Source: Trifolium pratense
Taxonomy: Eukaryota; Streptophyta; Magnoliopsida; Fabales; Fabaceae
Assembly (NCBI RefSeq): GCF_020283565.1
Contig: NC_060063.1
Coordinates: 44,848,856 to 44,912,855 of the forward strand
DNA length: 64,000 nt
Direction of reading: 5' to 3'
The position numbers were made by a program, and so were the translations under genes. Of the stretch, positions 10,117 to 22,349 are shown piece by piece (within the stretch, counting starts at the first letter, position 1; each line of letters opens with the position of its first letter). The notes beneath the pieces are model-generated. The model was not told where the DNA came from, ran no database searches, and saw only the letters and a program-made list of their open reading frames with translations.

Positions 10117-13100
10117 ATGACTACATTGAATGGAACTGTGGTTTTGGTGCACAATAGTGCATTGAACTTCAATGTTGTTGGTAATGCCGTTCCTCCTTCC
10201 TTCTTGGACACTTCGGTGGCTTTCAAGTTGATTAGTGATTCCAACGCTGATGGTAATAACTTCTTCATCTATATATATATATATATACACTTAACACTAT
10301 ATATCATGCAGATGGACACAATTTTTTGATAAAAATAGTGATAGTTATAGAAAATTTATGTGACTATTTTAAAAGATTTAGTTATTTGATTTAATAAATA
10401 ATTTTTATCTTATAGTAATTGTTTACCACCCGGACTCCTAAGTCACTAGATTTGATTTATGTGTTCGATCCTCGACTTTATTGTAAACCAAAAAATTGTT
10501 GACCCCTAATTATTGAAAATTTTACATTAGTTATCCTTTTGTCTTATCATTGTGGTAACTATGTAATAGTGACTTTGATGTAGAATATTAGTTATAATGT
10601 AATAATCAGTTATAAAAAGAACATTTTAAAAGTATCAGAAAATGGAACATCTACTGATACCGTAAAATAATTGTACATTATCTTTCAACCGTAAAAAATA
10701 ATTGAATGATAATGTACAATTATTTTACGGTGTCATAAAAATAATTGGTGGGTATCAGAAAATGAAACATGTACTGATACCGTTAAATCAGACCGTTCTA
10801 CACCCCACTTTAATTGTATGAGATGGAGGAATAACTAATTCGTATTGAACGTTCGTGTAAAAATATTTTACATTAAGCTAGCATATCCATTAAACTCTAA
10901 AATTATTTCACTTTCATATAACTCATGCCACATGGCATGAATTTTTTTGACTAACTTTTTTTTCCTAAAAAAAAGTTGTAAAAAAAATTAAAATTTGAAA
11001 ACTAATGAGTAACTTTAATTTGTAAATCATTAGTTAAATTGAGAATCAAAGCTTTGACATTTTTTTTATAGGAACTGGAAAAGGAAAAGTGGGAAAGAAA
11101 GCATTTTTGGATGGTCTTCTTACCTCCATACCCACATTGGGAGACAAAAAATCTACTTTTAGAATTCATTTTGAATGGCACAATGATGACATGGGAATTC
11201 CAGGAGCATTTTATGTTGAGAATTTCATGGAACATGAATTCTTCCTTGTGAGCTTGTCCCTTGAAGATGTTCCCAATCATGGACCCTTACACTTTATTTG
11301 CAACTCATGGGTTTACAATACTGAAAAGTACAAAACTCACCGCATCTTCTTTGCCAACAAGGTAAGGATATAAACTCTGAGTGGTCTCTCAAATCATGAA
11401 ACCTAATATATCATTCTCATATGTAGGGATGGATTATTTCCATCGGAGATTTCACTGGATTCTCTCCGGTTGTTGTAATACCCACCACTCACTTTCCAAT
11501 TTTTTATTATAAAAATTCTCTCTTTTATTTTTTTAAGGGTCAAGATTTCACTGGAGGCATTTTTCACTAGAGACAATCCACAATATAGCTTTTTAAATAT
11601 ACATTTTCTTTTACAAAAACTTGACACCATTAATGGTTAAAATTATGTAGACATACATTCCAATTAAAACACCAGATCCATTAGTGTATTATAGACAAGA
11701 AGAATTGAAGACTTTAAGAGGAGATGGAACTGGAGAACGCCAGGTATGGGAAAGAATATATGATTACGATGTCTACAATGATTTGGGTGAGCCAGATAAA
11801 AATCCTGCCTTGGCTCGTCCGGTTCTTGGAGGATCAAGCACATTGCCTTACCCTCGAAGGTGCAGAACAGGCAGAAAACCAACTCAGACAGGTTAGGCTC
11901 CAAAATTTATACGTCTAGACCTTAGAAGCTTCATCAATATAATAATATAAAATTTTAATGCAATAATGTCCCTACCAACTGAGCTAAGCTCACGGGGACG
12001 ATTCCAAAATATTATTATTGTTGCTAAAACATATTTTGTTATTATATAAACAGATCCAAATAGTGAGAGTCGTCGGGACGACGGCTATGTTTATATTCCA
12101 AGAGATGAATTACTTGGCTTTCAGAAATTGCCAGAAGAAAATCGTAAATTACTTGGCCCTGGGAAATTGTCACCAAATGATGAATTACTTGTCCCCCAGA
12201 AATCACCAGCAAGAGTTGAATTACTTAACCTCAATATATCGTTAGTAAGAGATGAATTATTTAACCTCAAGATATCGTCAGATGTTCTTATTAACACACA
12301 CAATTTAGCATGTCAATATGACACACCTCAATGTCTTTCGGAAAAAAAAATAAAAAATGCCACAACTCAATTAGAAGACAATCCACCCGAATTTAACACC
12401 TTTCAAGATGTGCTCTCACTTTTCCATGGAAAACAACCAAATGTTTATCCATTACCAAAAGTGATTCAAGGTATATTAGTCACAACTATACTAATCCTAG
12501 CTAGCAATACATTTAATTATATACAAAATCATATAAAGAGAGCTCATGGATCTTTTTAAAATTTCATATTATGAATAGAGGATACTTCTGCATGGATGAC
12601 TGATGAGGAATTTACGAGAGAGATGATTGCTGGTGTGAATCCAAACGTCATTAGAAAACTTGAGGTAATTAAACTTAATTGTTCAATATTTTTAAGCATG
12701 CTCAAAAATTTTAAGCATGCCCACTTTATAGCTAACCTCATTTGCTTGCTATATTTAATTTAATGTAGGAATTTCCACCAAAGAGCAAGGTAGATATCCA
12801 ACTCTATGGTGATAATACCACCACAATAACCGAAGAAGACTTGAAGTTGAAGCCATACATGGGCGGGAAAACTGTAGAACAGGTAAACATTGTTGTATTT
12901 CAACATTATTACGTACTCGAAAGAATTAAATGTATTTTAATATCATTTTTTTTATTAAATTGTTAAGCGTCCAACTTCGAATGAAATAGTCTGGAAAAGA
13001 ATTTATAAGTATATACAATCTTCACTTGACTAAATTTTATGGTCTAACAGGCTATCCAAGACAATAAATTGTACATACTTGATCACCACGATGCAATCTT

Positions 13101-14849
13101 TCCATATTTGAGGAAATTAAACGATACTGGTGCAAAAGCTTATGCTACAAGGACCATTCTCTATTTGCAAGATGATGGAACTTTAAAGCCATTGGCCATT
13201 GAGCTAAGTAAGCCACATCCTCAAGGTGATAGTTTTGGTCCTGTTAGTAATGTTTACTTGCCTGCAACTGAAGGTGTTGAAGCTTCAATTTGGCTTCTTG
13301 CCAAGGCTTACGTTGTTGTAAATGACTCGTGTTATCACCAACTTATTAGCCATTGGTATGAATTTCATTAATCATTTTTATACAATCAAACAAATACTAT
13401 ATTTGATCAATCTATGAGTAATGTCATGAATATATATATTTCTACATGTACGACAGGTTGAACACTCATGCTACTGTTGAACCATTCATCATAGCAACAA
13501 ATAGGCATCTTAGTGTGGTTCATCCTATTCACAAACTCTTACTTCCACACTATCGTAACACAATGAATATCAATGCGAATGCACGAATTAGATTGATCAA
13601 CGCAGAGGGTACTATAGAGTCGGTATATATGTTTGGAGATTATTCAATGCAATTTTCTTCTGATGTTTACAAGCATTGGGTTTTCCAAGAGGAAGGACTG
13701 CCTAATGATCTAATTAAAAGGTAATTAACCTTGTAAAATACTTCATCTTGGTCTAGTCCAATTTTATAAAGACATTGATCTCAAAATTTAAATTAAAATT
13801 TATATGCCTATATGAGGTGTTAGCTAGTATAGTACTATAGTAGTAAGTTTTACTTTGTCACCATAAATATAGTAGATAATGAACAAAGTAACTACCAAAT
13901 ACCAATTAACAAACTAACTACTAAGAAACTGTCAACATTTATATTTCTATTAGGCGGAGTTCCAACCCTCCTGAGAACAGTTGTAAAAATGGTCATTAAT
14001 ATCAGTTTAATTAATAATAATAATTCCATTCCCTAATAATTATTTAGTTATTTTGGTTTTATAGTTTTTGTTTGTTAATTTATCTTCCTTGTTTATGATT
14101 TATCTAGGGGAGTGGCTGTTGAGGATGAAACTAAACCACACGGCATTCGTCTTTTGATAGAGGATTATCCTTATGCTTCTGATGGACTAGAGATATGGGC
14201 TGCTATCAAGTCATGGGTTAAAGAATATGTGAATTTCTACTACGAGTCAGATGCAGATATTGAACAAGATTCTGAACTCCAAGCATTCTGGAAAGAGCTT
14301 GTAGAGGTGGGTCACGGTGACTTGAAGGATTCTACATGGTGGCATAAGATGGAAAAGCTTACGGATTTGATTGAAACTTGTACTATCCTCATATGGATTG
14401 CTTCAGCACTTCACGCAGCTATTAATTTTGGACAATATCCCTACGGAGGTTACATCCTTAACCGACCAACTAAGAGCAGAAGATTCATGCCTGAGGATGA
14501 TGAACTTGCTAAGGACTACGAGAAGGCATATTTGAGGACAATCACACCAATGACTGAAACCATTAGGAACATGCAAGTTATGGGGGTATTGTCAGCACAT
14601 GTGTCAAATGAGCAATACCTCGGACAAAGAATCGAAGGTGATCTTTGGACATCAGAAGCCGCACCAGTAGAGGCCTACAACAAGTTTGGAAGGAAATTGG
14701 CTGAAATTGAGGAAGAGCTCATTAAAAGGAACAAAGACGAGTCATTAAGAAACCGGAATGGACCTGTGAAGATGCCATACACTGTCCTTCATCCTTCTAG
14801 CGAGGGAGGAGTGACTTTCAGAGGCATTCCCAACAGTATCTCCATCTAA
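10117..14849 (+). CDS. Lipoxygenase LOX-A, with an expanded repeat linker
   Basis: A cytosolic-type lipoxygenase of 864 residues that adds dioxygen to polyunsaturated fatty acids (oxylipin pathway). I read nine exons: 10117-10252, 11072-11361, 11651-11891, 12054-12470, 12579-12664, 12769-12882, 13051-13355, 13457-13720, 14108-14849; all introns are GT-AG and phases agree. The N-terminal PLAT/LH2 barrel (exons 1-3) is followed by the catalytic domain. Iron ligands are present: His529 and His534 (SHWLNTH), His720 and Asn724 (ALHAAIN) and the C-terminal Ile (SISI). The Ala linked to S-specificity is kept (Ala572). There is no transit peptide. Odd points: residues about 240-300 are five 12-13-residue repeats (DELL-type), and the usual conserved block after the linker (GGIKLPTD…LRxDGE) is missing. 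The positional-specificity pair is Val-Tyr, unlike the Thr-Phe of the two neighbours. It may be active or altered; the frame is fully open. Confidence 0.9.
10657..10737. repeat. Hairpin-forming inverted repeat in LOX-A intron 1
   Basis: Two arms of about 23 bases (CCGTAAAATAATTGTACATT… and its reverse complement) are separated by about 30 bases. The outer flanks (AGTATCAGAAAATG…ACTGATACC) are themselves repeated on both sides at 10632 and 10755. It looks like a small MITE nested in a longer direct repeat. Confidence 0.6.
11959..12000 (-). repeat. tRNA-derived SINE-like fragment in LOX-A intron 3
   Basis: On the minus strand it reads GAGCTTAGCTCAGTTGGTAG, matching a tRNA box A-like head (TAGCTCAGTTGG). 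Only the head remains here. Fuller copies lie at 21765-21905 and 35881-35990. Confidence 0.6.
12104..12286 (+). repeat. Coding tandem repeat in LOX-A exon 4 (36 bp x 5)
   Basis: Five head-to-tail units at 12104-12142 (39 bp), 12143-12178, 12179-12214, 12215-12250 and 12251-12286 each contain a form of GATGAATTACTTG. They encode [49 protein letters not shown] and [16 protein letters not shown] and LOX-C have one equivalent unit ([12 protein letters not shown] and [12 protein letters not shown]). The lengths keep the frame. Confidence 0.9.
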
Positions 14850-15581
14850 AATGTTGTTGTGTTGTTTGCTGCTTTGAATAAGAGATGAGAAGAAATTCCA
14901 TTTACCTCACCTCCTATGTATGGTCATGTTTTTATGTGTGTGTTTGTTTGATTGCAATCAGGATATAAGTATAACACCATTTCTAGAGTATCCTTTGGCA
15001 AATGTGAGAAAAGCTTGTGTTTTGTAGCAATCAGGATATAACACCATTTCAAGCCGGTTTTTTATGGACTCTGACTAATATGTATTATAAAATAATTTCT
15101 AAAATTTCAAAATAATTTTCTTGAAGAAATAAAGAAATAATATAATAAAAGCGCCATATAAAACAAATGATCGTAAAAAACAATTCCTATGAGTCGTTAT
15201 AGATGTAAATTCACTAATAATTTATTTTTTCGAGTTTAATGGATCCCTAAATTTTTTGGACCTTGAATGGTCATCCTCTAAACTCTGCCTCATATACGAT
15301 CTTGGGATTATTTGAGAGTGACCTTTCGGCGCCAAATATGCGTGTGCTAGGGCCAAATTTTGTAGGTTTGCACAAATTGACAACTCATTTTGGTTACAAA
15401 GACACAAAGATTATAAAAAGGGACATACATGTAGTAAAATATTTAAAGAATATGCATTGTTAGAATATCGTGTAAAAATTTATTATATTTTTCCTATCAA
15501 TTTTATATATTTTTGCTATAAAATTTATTTACTTTAATTATATATTTTTAATATAAAATTTATAATACTATTTTTGTAAAT
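14850..15581. other. LOX-A 3' flank, no gene seen
   Basis: The first 100 bases hold the likely 3' untranslated region (TTTGAATAAGAG, a near AATAAA signal). The phrase ATCAGGATATAA…ACACCATTTC occurs twice (14958-14984 and 15029-15053). The remainder is AT-rich with no supported gene. Confidence 0.5.
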
Positions 15582-15920
15582 GGCTTAAATATCACATTCG
15601 TCCTTGTATGTACGCGCTTTTTTGGTTTTAGTCCCTGTATCATTTTTTTTAAAACGTCTCTTCATGTGCAAATTTTGTTGATTTTTGCCCCTCCGATTTG
15701 CGTTTGTTGCTAGTTGGTAGTTAATTGGTAGCTAATCCGCTAACAATTAGCTACCAACTAGCTAAAAACACGCTACCAACTATAGTTACAAACGCAAACG
15801 GGAGGGACGAAAATCAACAAGATTTGCACATTAGGGAAATTTTTTTTTTAAATAAAAAACGATACAGAGACTAAAACCAATAAAGCGCGTACATATAAGG
15901 ACCAATATGATATTTAAGGC
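15582..15920. mobile_element. MULE-type MITE with 9-bp target duplication
   Basis: The inverted ends are long (GGCTTAAATATCACATTCGT left; GCCTTAAATATCATATTGGT as reverse complement of the right end), and the arms extend about 75 bases. It is flanked by TTTGTAAAT at 15573-15581 and 15921-15929. Its centre is a further imperfect inverted repeat (GCTAGTTGGTAG / CTACCAACTAGC). Confidence 0.9.
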
Positions 15921-16255
15921 TTTGTAAATTCGATCCCCCACTATATGAATTACTAAACTATTAATCTCTTGAATCTGGATACTGCAATTTCTCTCATCTA
16001 ACTTTTTTTTTTTTACTCACTCTCATCTAACTTGTTATGCTTAATTTTTCTATATTAAATAGTATTTATTACAAATAGTATTTATTAATTTTTCTATATT
16101 AAATATTATTTGTGGACCAATCATAATCATCAACCTAAGCCGTATACCGGTACATATCCTATCCACATCGATGTGTATCGGAGTGTTCATCTTATAGTTA
16201 AATTGTATCTCCATCTAAAGAGGTTGATGGTTTGTTTTGTTGTTGCCGCCCCTCC

Positions 16256-16283
16256 CTCCCCCCCCCCCCCCCCCCCCCCCCCC
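16256..16283. repeat. Poly-C tract
   Basis: A run of more than 20 C following a CCTCCCTCCC stretch. Confidence 0.95.
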
Positions 16284-16329
16284 TTCATCACAAAGCGAGA
16301 TATTAGTTTTGCTACACAATAGTTAAGCC

Positions 16330-17100
16330 AGTTCCTGCACAAACCTACTATGACACATTACAAGGCAGCATGTAGGGTTGTAAGATACTTAAAACATAAT
16401 CCAGGAAGAGGGTTATATTGTTTCCTGCAAGCTCTGAGCTTCAAATATTGGGGTTTTATGATGCAAGGGAATACCGGACGATATCTACTTTTCGCGATTT
16501 TAAGGCGTTTTTCCGAGAAAATGTATTCTTCCTCCGATTCTGGACATGGTGATCCAATTTCTGATTCACCTGTTCTGTTCTTCGAACAGATATAATCTAG
16601 GTGGGGATGACGTCAAGTCCGCATGGCCCCCTAATACATTCCCTCATCTTTTTGCAGCCGCTGCTTAGATAATAGAAGGTCAACAATTGGATATTGTGTC
16701 TTCCTTGGTTTATCTTTAGGGTCATGGAATGTTAAGAAATAGTTAACTATTTCAAGATCATCATCTGAAGCAGAGTACATAGCTTTATCAACTGCTACAT
16801 GTAAACTGATTTGGTTGCTTTTCCTTTTGAAAGATCTTCTCATATTGAATGTCACCAAGCGAGAGAAAAGGTACATCAAGTCTTCTCAAATTGTTACCAA
16901 TCTCCACTCAAGAGTAACTTCCTAATTTTTTGACCAAAGCATTATTCACCAAAGTTCAATACATTTATTTCTCAACTAGGAATGATAGACATATATCAGT
17001 CCTCAACTTGAGAGAGGGTGATACGATGCTGCACTGAAAGCTCGGAAATTTTAGCTTGTTCAGCAAGTTACAATGCTAGTTCATTTTTATGTTATTTCCC
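16330..17100 (+). pseudogene. Degraded Ty1-copia polyprotein fragment (RNase H end)
   Basis: Plus-strand remnants of the C-terminal part of a copia polyprotein can be read in order despite stops and shifts: HYKAACRVVRYLKHNPGRGL, then LDNRRSTIGYCVFLG, SRSSSEAEYIALSTATCK, and LTKALFT near 16930. These correspond to the end of reverse transcriptase and the RNase H domain. About 200 bases (16435-16645) between the first two pieces are unrelated and may be an insertion. No complete LTR pair is seen. Confidence 0.8.
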
Positions 17101-17189
17101 GCCAATGTAACAACTAGTATCTGCCTTAGATAAAGTTAGTGTGTGTGGGCTTGTGTAGCTAGCTTATGATGCAGACTACTTCTTACAAA

Positions 17190-17320
17190 TGAATATTGAG
17201 CCTAACTCAACCTTACAAAACCGGCTTGTAAGGTGAGGATTGCCTCTTGTTTATAAACACTTAGTCAGGTCATCTCTCAACCGACGTGGGACTTCTTAAC
17301 ACTACTTCCTCTATAATTAG
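17190..17320. repeat. Dispersed repeat ('ACAAAACCGGCTTGTAAGG' family)
   Basis: The phrase ACCTTACAAAACCGGCTTGT…GGTGAGGATTGCC reappears in diverged form at 37800-37930, 51745-51850 and 51950-52010. No coding content; probably an LTR- or TRIM-derived repeat. Confidence 0.5.
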
Positions 17321-17789
17321 CTTGATGTAACAGAATTAGTTTCTTAAGTGAACAATAATATATTCATTCTTCGTTTCTCTCTCTGTTAGCTTTACTTTAA
17401 CAAGTGTATTTAGAAACAAATATTGATAGATTGTTTATGTTATCACTATTGTGAGTGATAATCTAATTAATTAATATGCTTTGATAATTAAAGAACGGTG
17501 AAATTACTCATTTTGGTTATGTACAATGTTGCTGTTATGAATGTGATTTGTTTTGCTGAGTTGGTGTCTATTAGTAGTAAATGTGATGAAATGATGGTTT
17601 CGATTGGGGGGTCGTGGTTACCAGCCAAAGTCTGAGTTCGCGTAGTAATCAATATCAATTGTTGATTTGAAATCAGACTTTATGTTTATATTTGGTTCCA
17701 CTTTTAGATGTGTAGAATTGATTTTTTACGTCTCTGATTCCTCTAAGTATATCTGATTTTATCTCTAAGTATAGTTTCCTCCTTTTTTC

Positions 17790-17793
<4 letters not shown>

Positions 17794-17862
<69 letters not shown>
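17794..17862. repeat. (TA)n microsatellite
   Basis: About 34 TA units. Confidence 0.97.
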
Positions 17863-17865
<3 letters not shown>

Positions 17866-18610
17866 CAAAGGAGGTATATGATTAGTGCTACTAGATGTCT
17901 CTCTGATGTCTACTAGTCACTATAATGCCTTGCTCTAAAATGGATTATACTTTAAATTAGAAATTGTAAGTTGTAACTTTTCATTTTAAAATTGATTTTT
18001 TACACTTAAATTTAATGTTGAACGCATTTTATATGAATATATGGAATCATAAATCACTTTACTCATGTTTTTGGTACAAAAAATAACTTTACTTATAACT
18101 CAATTTTGCGCAATCAATTCACATAAATATAATTTTTCTCATCATAAATTCGAATATTTACTAAATTACACGACCAGTTTCACATATAGCTAACAATCTC
18201 AATCGTCAATCTTGATCAGACAAAACGTACGTGAGAGTTGTAATTGCGTAAGAAAGTTACTACAATGAATCCAATTCTGTTGATTATTGAATATTATAAC
18301 TAGCTAGGTGTACAACTGGCATGGATTGGTTCATTGGATCTTATCTAAGTGTGTAACTGCTATTGATGGTTGGTGACATGGAAGAGGAGTTAGTTGGCAA
18401 GGTACAAGTAGTTGAGTGAGAATTTATAATGTAAATAATGCATGGCATATACAGTTAGCTTATGTACCGATTGAATAATGTGAATAATAATGACAGTTAG
18501 CTTAATATCACCAAAAAAATGACAGTAAGCTTACGTACTAGTAATTTATAATAGTGGCATATTTACAATACCATAATTCATACCTTAACTATTGTACGGT
18601 ACTAATCTTA

Positions 18611-18800
18611 TATTAATCACCAATATTTAGTTGGTTTAGTGATGATTGACGCTAATTTTGATAGGGATGATCCTAGTTCGATTTCCGCAATTGCGATTGG
18701 GAGGGGGAAGGAACTAATTGATGCCACAACGTACTGACTCCCGAACCAGATTTGAGGTTCCAATAGGCCAGATATTGGTGGTAAAAACCCAAAAAATAAC
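18611..18800 (+). repeat. SINE-like repeat
   Basis: The head contains TAGTTGGTTTAGTGATGATT (box A-like) and then GTTCGATTTCC (box B-like), followed by a GGGAGGGGG motif and the tail GGTGGTAAAAACCCAAAA. The layout is that of a tRNA-derived SINE. Confidence 0.55.
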
Positions 18801-19583
18801 TTATATTTAGTCATATATATGATATAATTAAACTTAGCAAATAATAACTCAGTAACGTACAACTCTCCAAACTCTGCGAGATATGAATAAGGATCTTGAT
18901 TGTTGAAGAAAACGTGTGCAAGCCGTGTGTATGAGTCAATGCTTGAGGATAATCTAAAGTCTCCCCATTCACACCTACGTATAGGGGAAGATGTTAAAAT
19001 GTATTTTCATACAAGGACATGTAGTGGTGGAAACACATTTAATTACTACAGTATAGCTTTTATAAGTTAGCATTCAGTGTAAAACAATTATTGCGTTTAA
19101 CAAACCTTATCCTAAGTTTTTAATTTTAATAATAGTATTTTTGCCATTCAAAAAAAGATGCATTTGTAAAACAAAATTCTAAAAAATTTGTCAGCTTTGG
19201 TTTCCAAGGCAATGTAAGGTTTGTAGACTAGTTAAGTGAAAAATACCACCGAAATTCACACAACTGCGAGGTTTTAGGAGCAAATTTCGGTGAAGGTATC
19301 CAACTTATCAATATGTTGTCAATGCAACTTTAATTGATTAATTTTCTAAGATAATGGTGGAAAAATAAATCAGTTTTTTCCAATTGAGCTTAGACTTATA
19401 GGTGTTTTCGATGCAACTTTAATTGATTATTTTTCAATTGTTCTATCTAAATTAAATAAGCATGTATTAACATTTTTCATGTAGCAAAGTAGTAATGAAA
19501 TAAACATATCACAAGACATTATAGTTTTCGAGGTGAAGATTGTTGCTTGAAAAACTACTAACTAGGTATATTTGGCATACGGG

Positions 19584-20000
19584 CAGGGACGGATCCAGAA
19601 ACTTATTGCACGGGAGGCCCGGAAATAAGAACAATTATTTTGAGCCTTAACATATTTTTTGTTGGTCATTTTGATTTTCAAATTTATCTTTCATTTGTTA
19701 GTTTGGTCCTCAAATATGTTTTATGTTAGTCAGTTTGTCCAAAAATTACTAATAATAGACATATTTGAGAATATTTTGTAATTTCAATACACTTAATTTG
19801 ACAATTAATATTTCATATATTTAAGGACCGATATATTATGTTAATCATTTATTTTTATTTTTACGATAGTATAATTCATAATACTAAACTAAAGTGTTAT
19901 AGATAGATAATTGAGACATAATAATATATATACATATATGAGGGGGGGGGGGGGGGGGGGGGTCTTGGCCACTGCCTGCCCCCCTTTGAATCCGTCCCTG
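19584..20000. mobile_element. hAT-like non-autonomous element
   Basis: Inverted ends CAGGGACGGATCCAG and, in reverse complement of the right end, CAGGGACGGATTCAAA. The 8 bases outside (CATACGGG and CATATGCG) match at 6 of 8, consistent with an old 8-bp duplication. It includes a poly-G run at 19942-19962. Confidence 0.7.
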
Positions 20001-20402
20001 CATATGCGTAATAACATATTATTCAGAGGAGTGTGTGTTAATGTTTCTTATTTAGTGGATCAAATTATTTATATATAATAGTTTTGGTTCATAGGCCAAT
20101 TAGGGAGTAATGTAAATATATCCTTTTCGGATTGGTATAACAACAATCTCTTAGTTTGTTTTCAAATGCATCTAAGGAGATTGACTTTGAATTGTAAGGA
20201 TTGAGTTTGTACTCCTTATAATTCAACATTTGCTTATAAAAAAAATAAAATGGAGAGTACAAAGACTTTCTATATATAGAGGTCTTCCCTAAATTTATTG
20301 TATTTAACCTACCATGTCATAAGTTTTAAATAGTAATAAATACTCCCTAGTCTTATCTATGCTAAAAATACTCCATCTGAAAAACAAACAACTCTTGTAC
20401 AT

Positions 20403-21042
20403 CATGGTTGTCAAACTCGCAAGTAGACTCTTAAACTTGTACGAGTTTACGTATCTAGGAAGCAAAAACGAATTGAATCGCTCATAGAATCGATTTTTTA
20501 TAAACTCGATTAGATTCAAATAGACTCATATAAACTTGCGAATTTAAACTCGCGAGTTTATGGCGAATTTACGAGTCTATAAATCTTTCTAAAAAAAATA
20601 TATTTTTTTTTTTATTAAAAAATCCCCATCCAAAACACAAAATAAAAAATAAAATTGAAAACCCTTAATGAAAAAAATAATGAGCAAACTGAAGTTAATG
20701 TTGAGCAAGTTGATGTTACTGCTAACAATGTTATTACCAATGTTGTGCAATGGTGGCGGCAATGTTGAATTAAGTGGAAGTTCAAGCAATCCAACTTTGG
20801 TTAATGACGAAGAAGGTGTTTTATCTAGGGCAGAGTTTGATGATGATGGTGAAGATAATGGTGATGATTATATTGGTGGTGATGATGTCACCAGAGCTTT
20901 TGATCTTTGAAGTCATTATCATATTTATTTCACCGAAGCTTTGCTATTTTGTTTGTTTTATTATGGAGTTTTTTTGTTGACAAGTTTGTTTGGAGTTTGA
21001 TTTTTATTTAAAAATTGAATTTTATGTTAATTGGTGTTCCAT

Positions 21043-21129
<87 letters not shown>

Positions 21130-21250
21130 TTTATGAGTAACTTATAGGCTTTTTAAACTCATTTTTAAGTTTTCATAAACTCGTACGAGTCTATGAATCG
21201 AGTCTACGACCTTTTCGAGTCTGAATAGACTCTCGAATCTGACAACCTTG
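20403..21250. mobile_element. hAT-like element ('GGTTGTCAAACTCG' ends) with a short internal frame
   Basis: The left end (CATGGTTGTCAAACTCG) and the reverse complement of the right end (CAAGGTTGTCAGATTCG) are inverted repeats. The subterminal regions are full of TAGACTC / CGAGTTTA motifs in both orientations. A frame at 20668-20910 encodes an acidic low-complexity tail (EFDDDGEDNGDD…TRAFDL) that may be a transposase remnant, but I cannot establish that. No clean target duplication is seen. It contains (TA)n and (GT)n tracts at 21044-21128. Confidence 0.55.
21060..21128. repeat. (GT)n microsatellite
   Basis: About 34 GT units next to a short TA tract. Confidence 0.97.
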
Positions 21251-21764
21251 CTTGTGATAGTTAGTGACAATAATCTAATACACACATGAGTTTTGAGAAA
21301 AATGAGTGAGTGAGAGAGAGAAGGATAATGTGTTGTCCTACTTACGGGGAGGGGACACGACAAATAGGGTTGAAACTTGATTAATGTTTGGATGAGTTGG
21401 ATAATAAGACATTCTCACGTTCCAAGCGTGTTCCAAAGCAATAGGAGTATCAACATGCAACAATTTTTGTACATTATCATCACAAATTTGAAACTATTTC
21501 CTTAAATAAAAGTATATATTATTTACAGTAAAAAAAAATTATTTTAAAAGAATTATTAAAATATTTTCTTTTCAACTTTCTCTTTAATACTTTTTTGGTT
21601 ATTATCATAAGTACAAATTTATTTTTTAATTCTTTTAATATATCAATTATTCTTGACAAAAAATATCAATTTTTCAAAAAATAAATAGAAAGATTTGCAC
21701 TACACTGCATCCTTAAAAAAAAAAGTGAACACCTTTATTAAATCCACCCTGAATTTTTTTTTTT

Positions 21765-21905
21765 TGTCAAGTAGTATATTGATTATTGACCGGATTGAAG
21801 TTAAACTTTTGAGGATGAATAAGTGGAAAATCTTGAGTTCAAATATTAACCTACTGCATATATAATGTGATGTCCCTACCATATGAACTATACTTGCGGA
21901 GACCC
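21765..21905 (-). repeat. tRNA-derived SINE-like element
   Basis: Read on the minus strand: a box A-like head (AGTTCATATGGTAGGGAC), a degraded box B (TTTGAACTC), and a tail ending CTACTTGACAAAAAA. The same order occurs on the plus strand at 35881-35990. Confidence 0.6.
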
Positions 21906-22186
21906 ATCTTAAAAGATTCTATGGAACCATATATATGTCAGGATGATCAGGGGCAGTCGGAGATATATCCACATTGAGCTTAAAGTATTAAGTTTATGAG
22001 TCATCTTAATAATAAAATGCTCAACTTTCATTTTGTAAACAATGTGAGACTTAATTTACCTCACATATATCACAATATCTAACTCCCAAACAGACCGATT
22101 GAATCGACCGGTCCGATTTTAATTACATTATTCATCTTGACTTTGGCCATTGACTTGATACGTTGGATGTATCCCCATTTCCTCCT

Positions 22187-22194
22187 ATATATAA
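22187..22194 (+). promoter_or_regulatory. Possible TATA box of LOX-B
   Basis: TATATATA lies about 160 bases before the LOX-B ATG, farther than in its neighbours, so the 5' leader would be about 130 bases. Confidence 0.4.
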
Positions 22195-22349
22195 TGAGTT
22201 AGAATGTAAACAAAATTACATAAGCAAGATAAAAGTTGAAAATCTGTGGGTCCACAACCACTCTTGTGCTCACTAGGTTTTTATAACTTGCAAGCCACTA
22301 ATTTTCTCTCATTTGCCAGAAACAAAGTTTTGTTGGAGAAGCTGCAAAG

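Larger units (their letters stand above)
17430..20310. repeat. Duplicated upstream block (copy 2, before LOX-B)
   Basis: This stretch matches pieces of 570-9240 in the same order: 17450-17690 with 600-800, 17700-18080 with 830-1030 plus 6869-7000, 18298-18340 with 7640-7680, 18950-19075 with 7728-7788 plus 8144-8220, and 20255-20310 with 9179-9240. Copy 1 carries a LINE and at least three MITEs that copy 2 lacks; copy 2 carries the hAT-like element at 19584 and a TA microsatellite. No gene is seen in it. Confidence 0.75.

Noticed and set aside
9477..21128. CRISPR-like arrays or origins at the tandem repeats
   Set aside because: These are simple microsatellites ((TTA)n, (TA)n, (GT)n) in a plant nuclear sequence; there are no spacer-repeat units.
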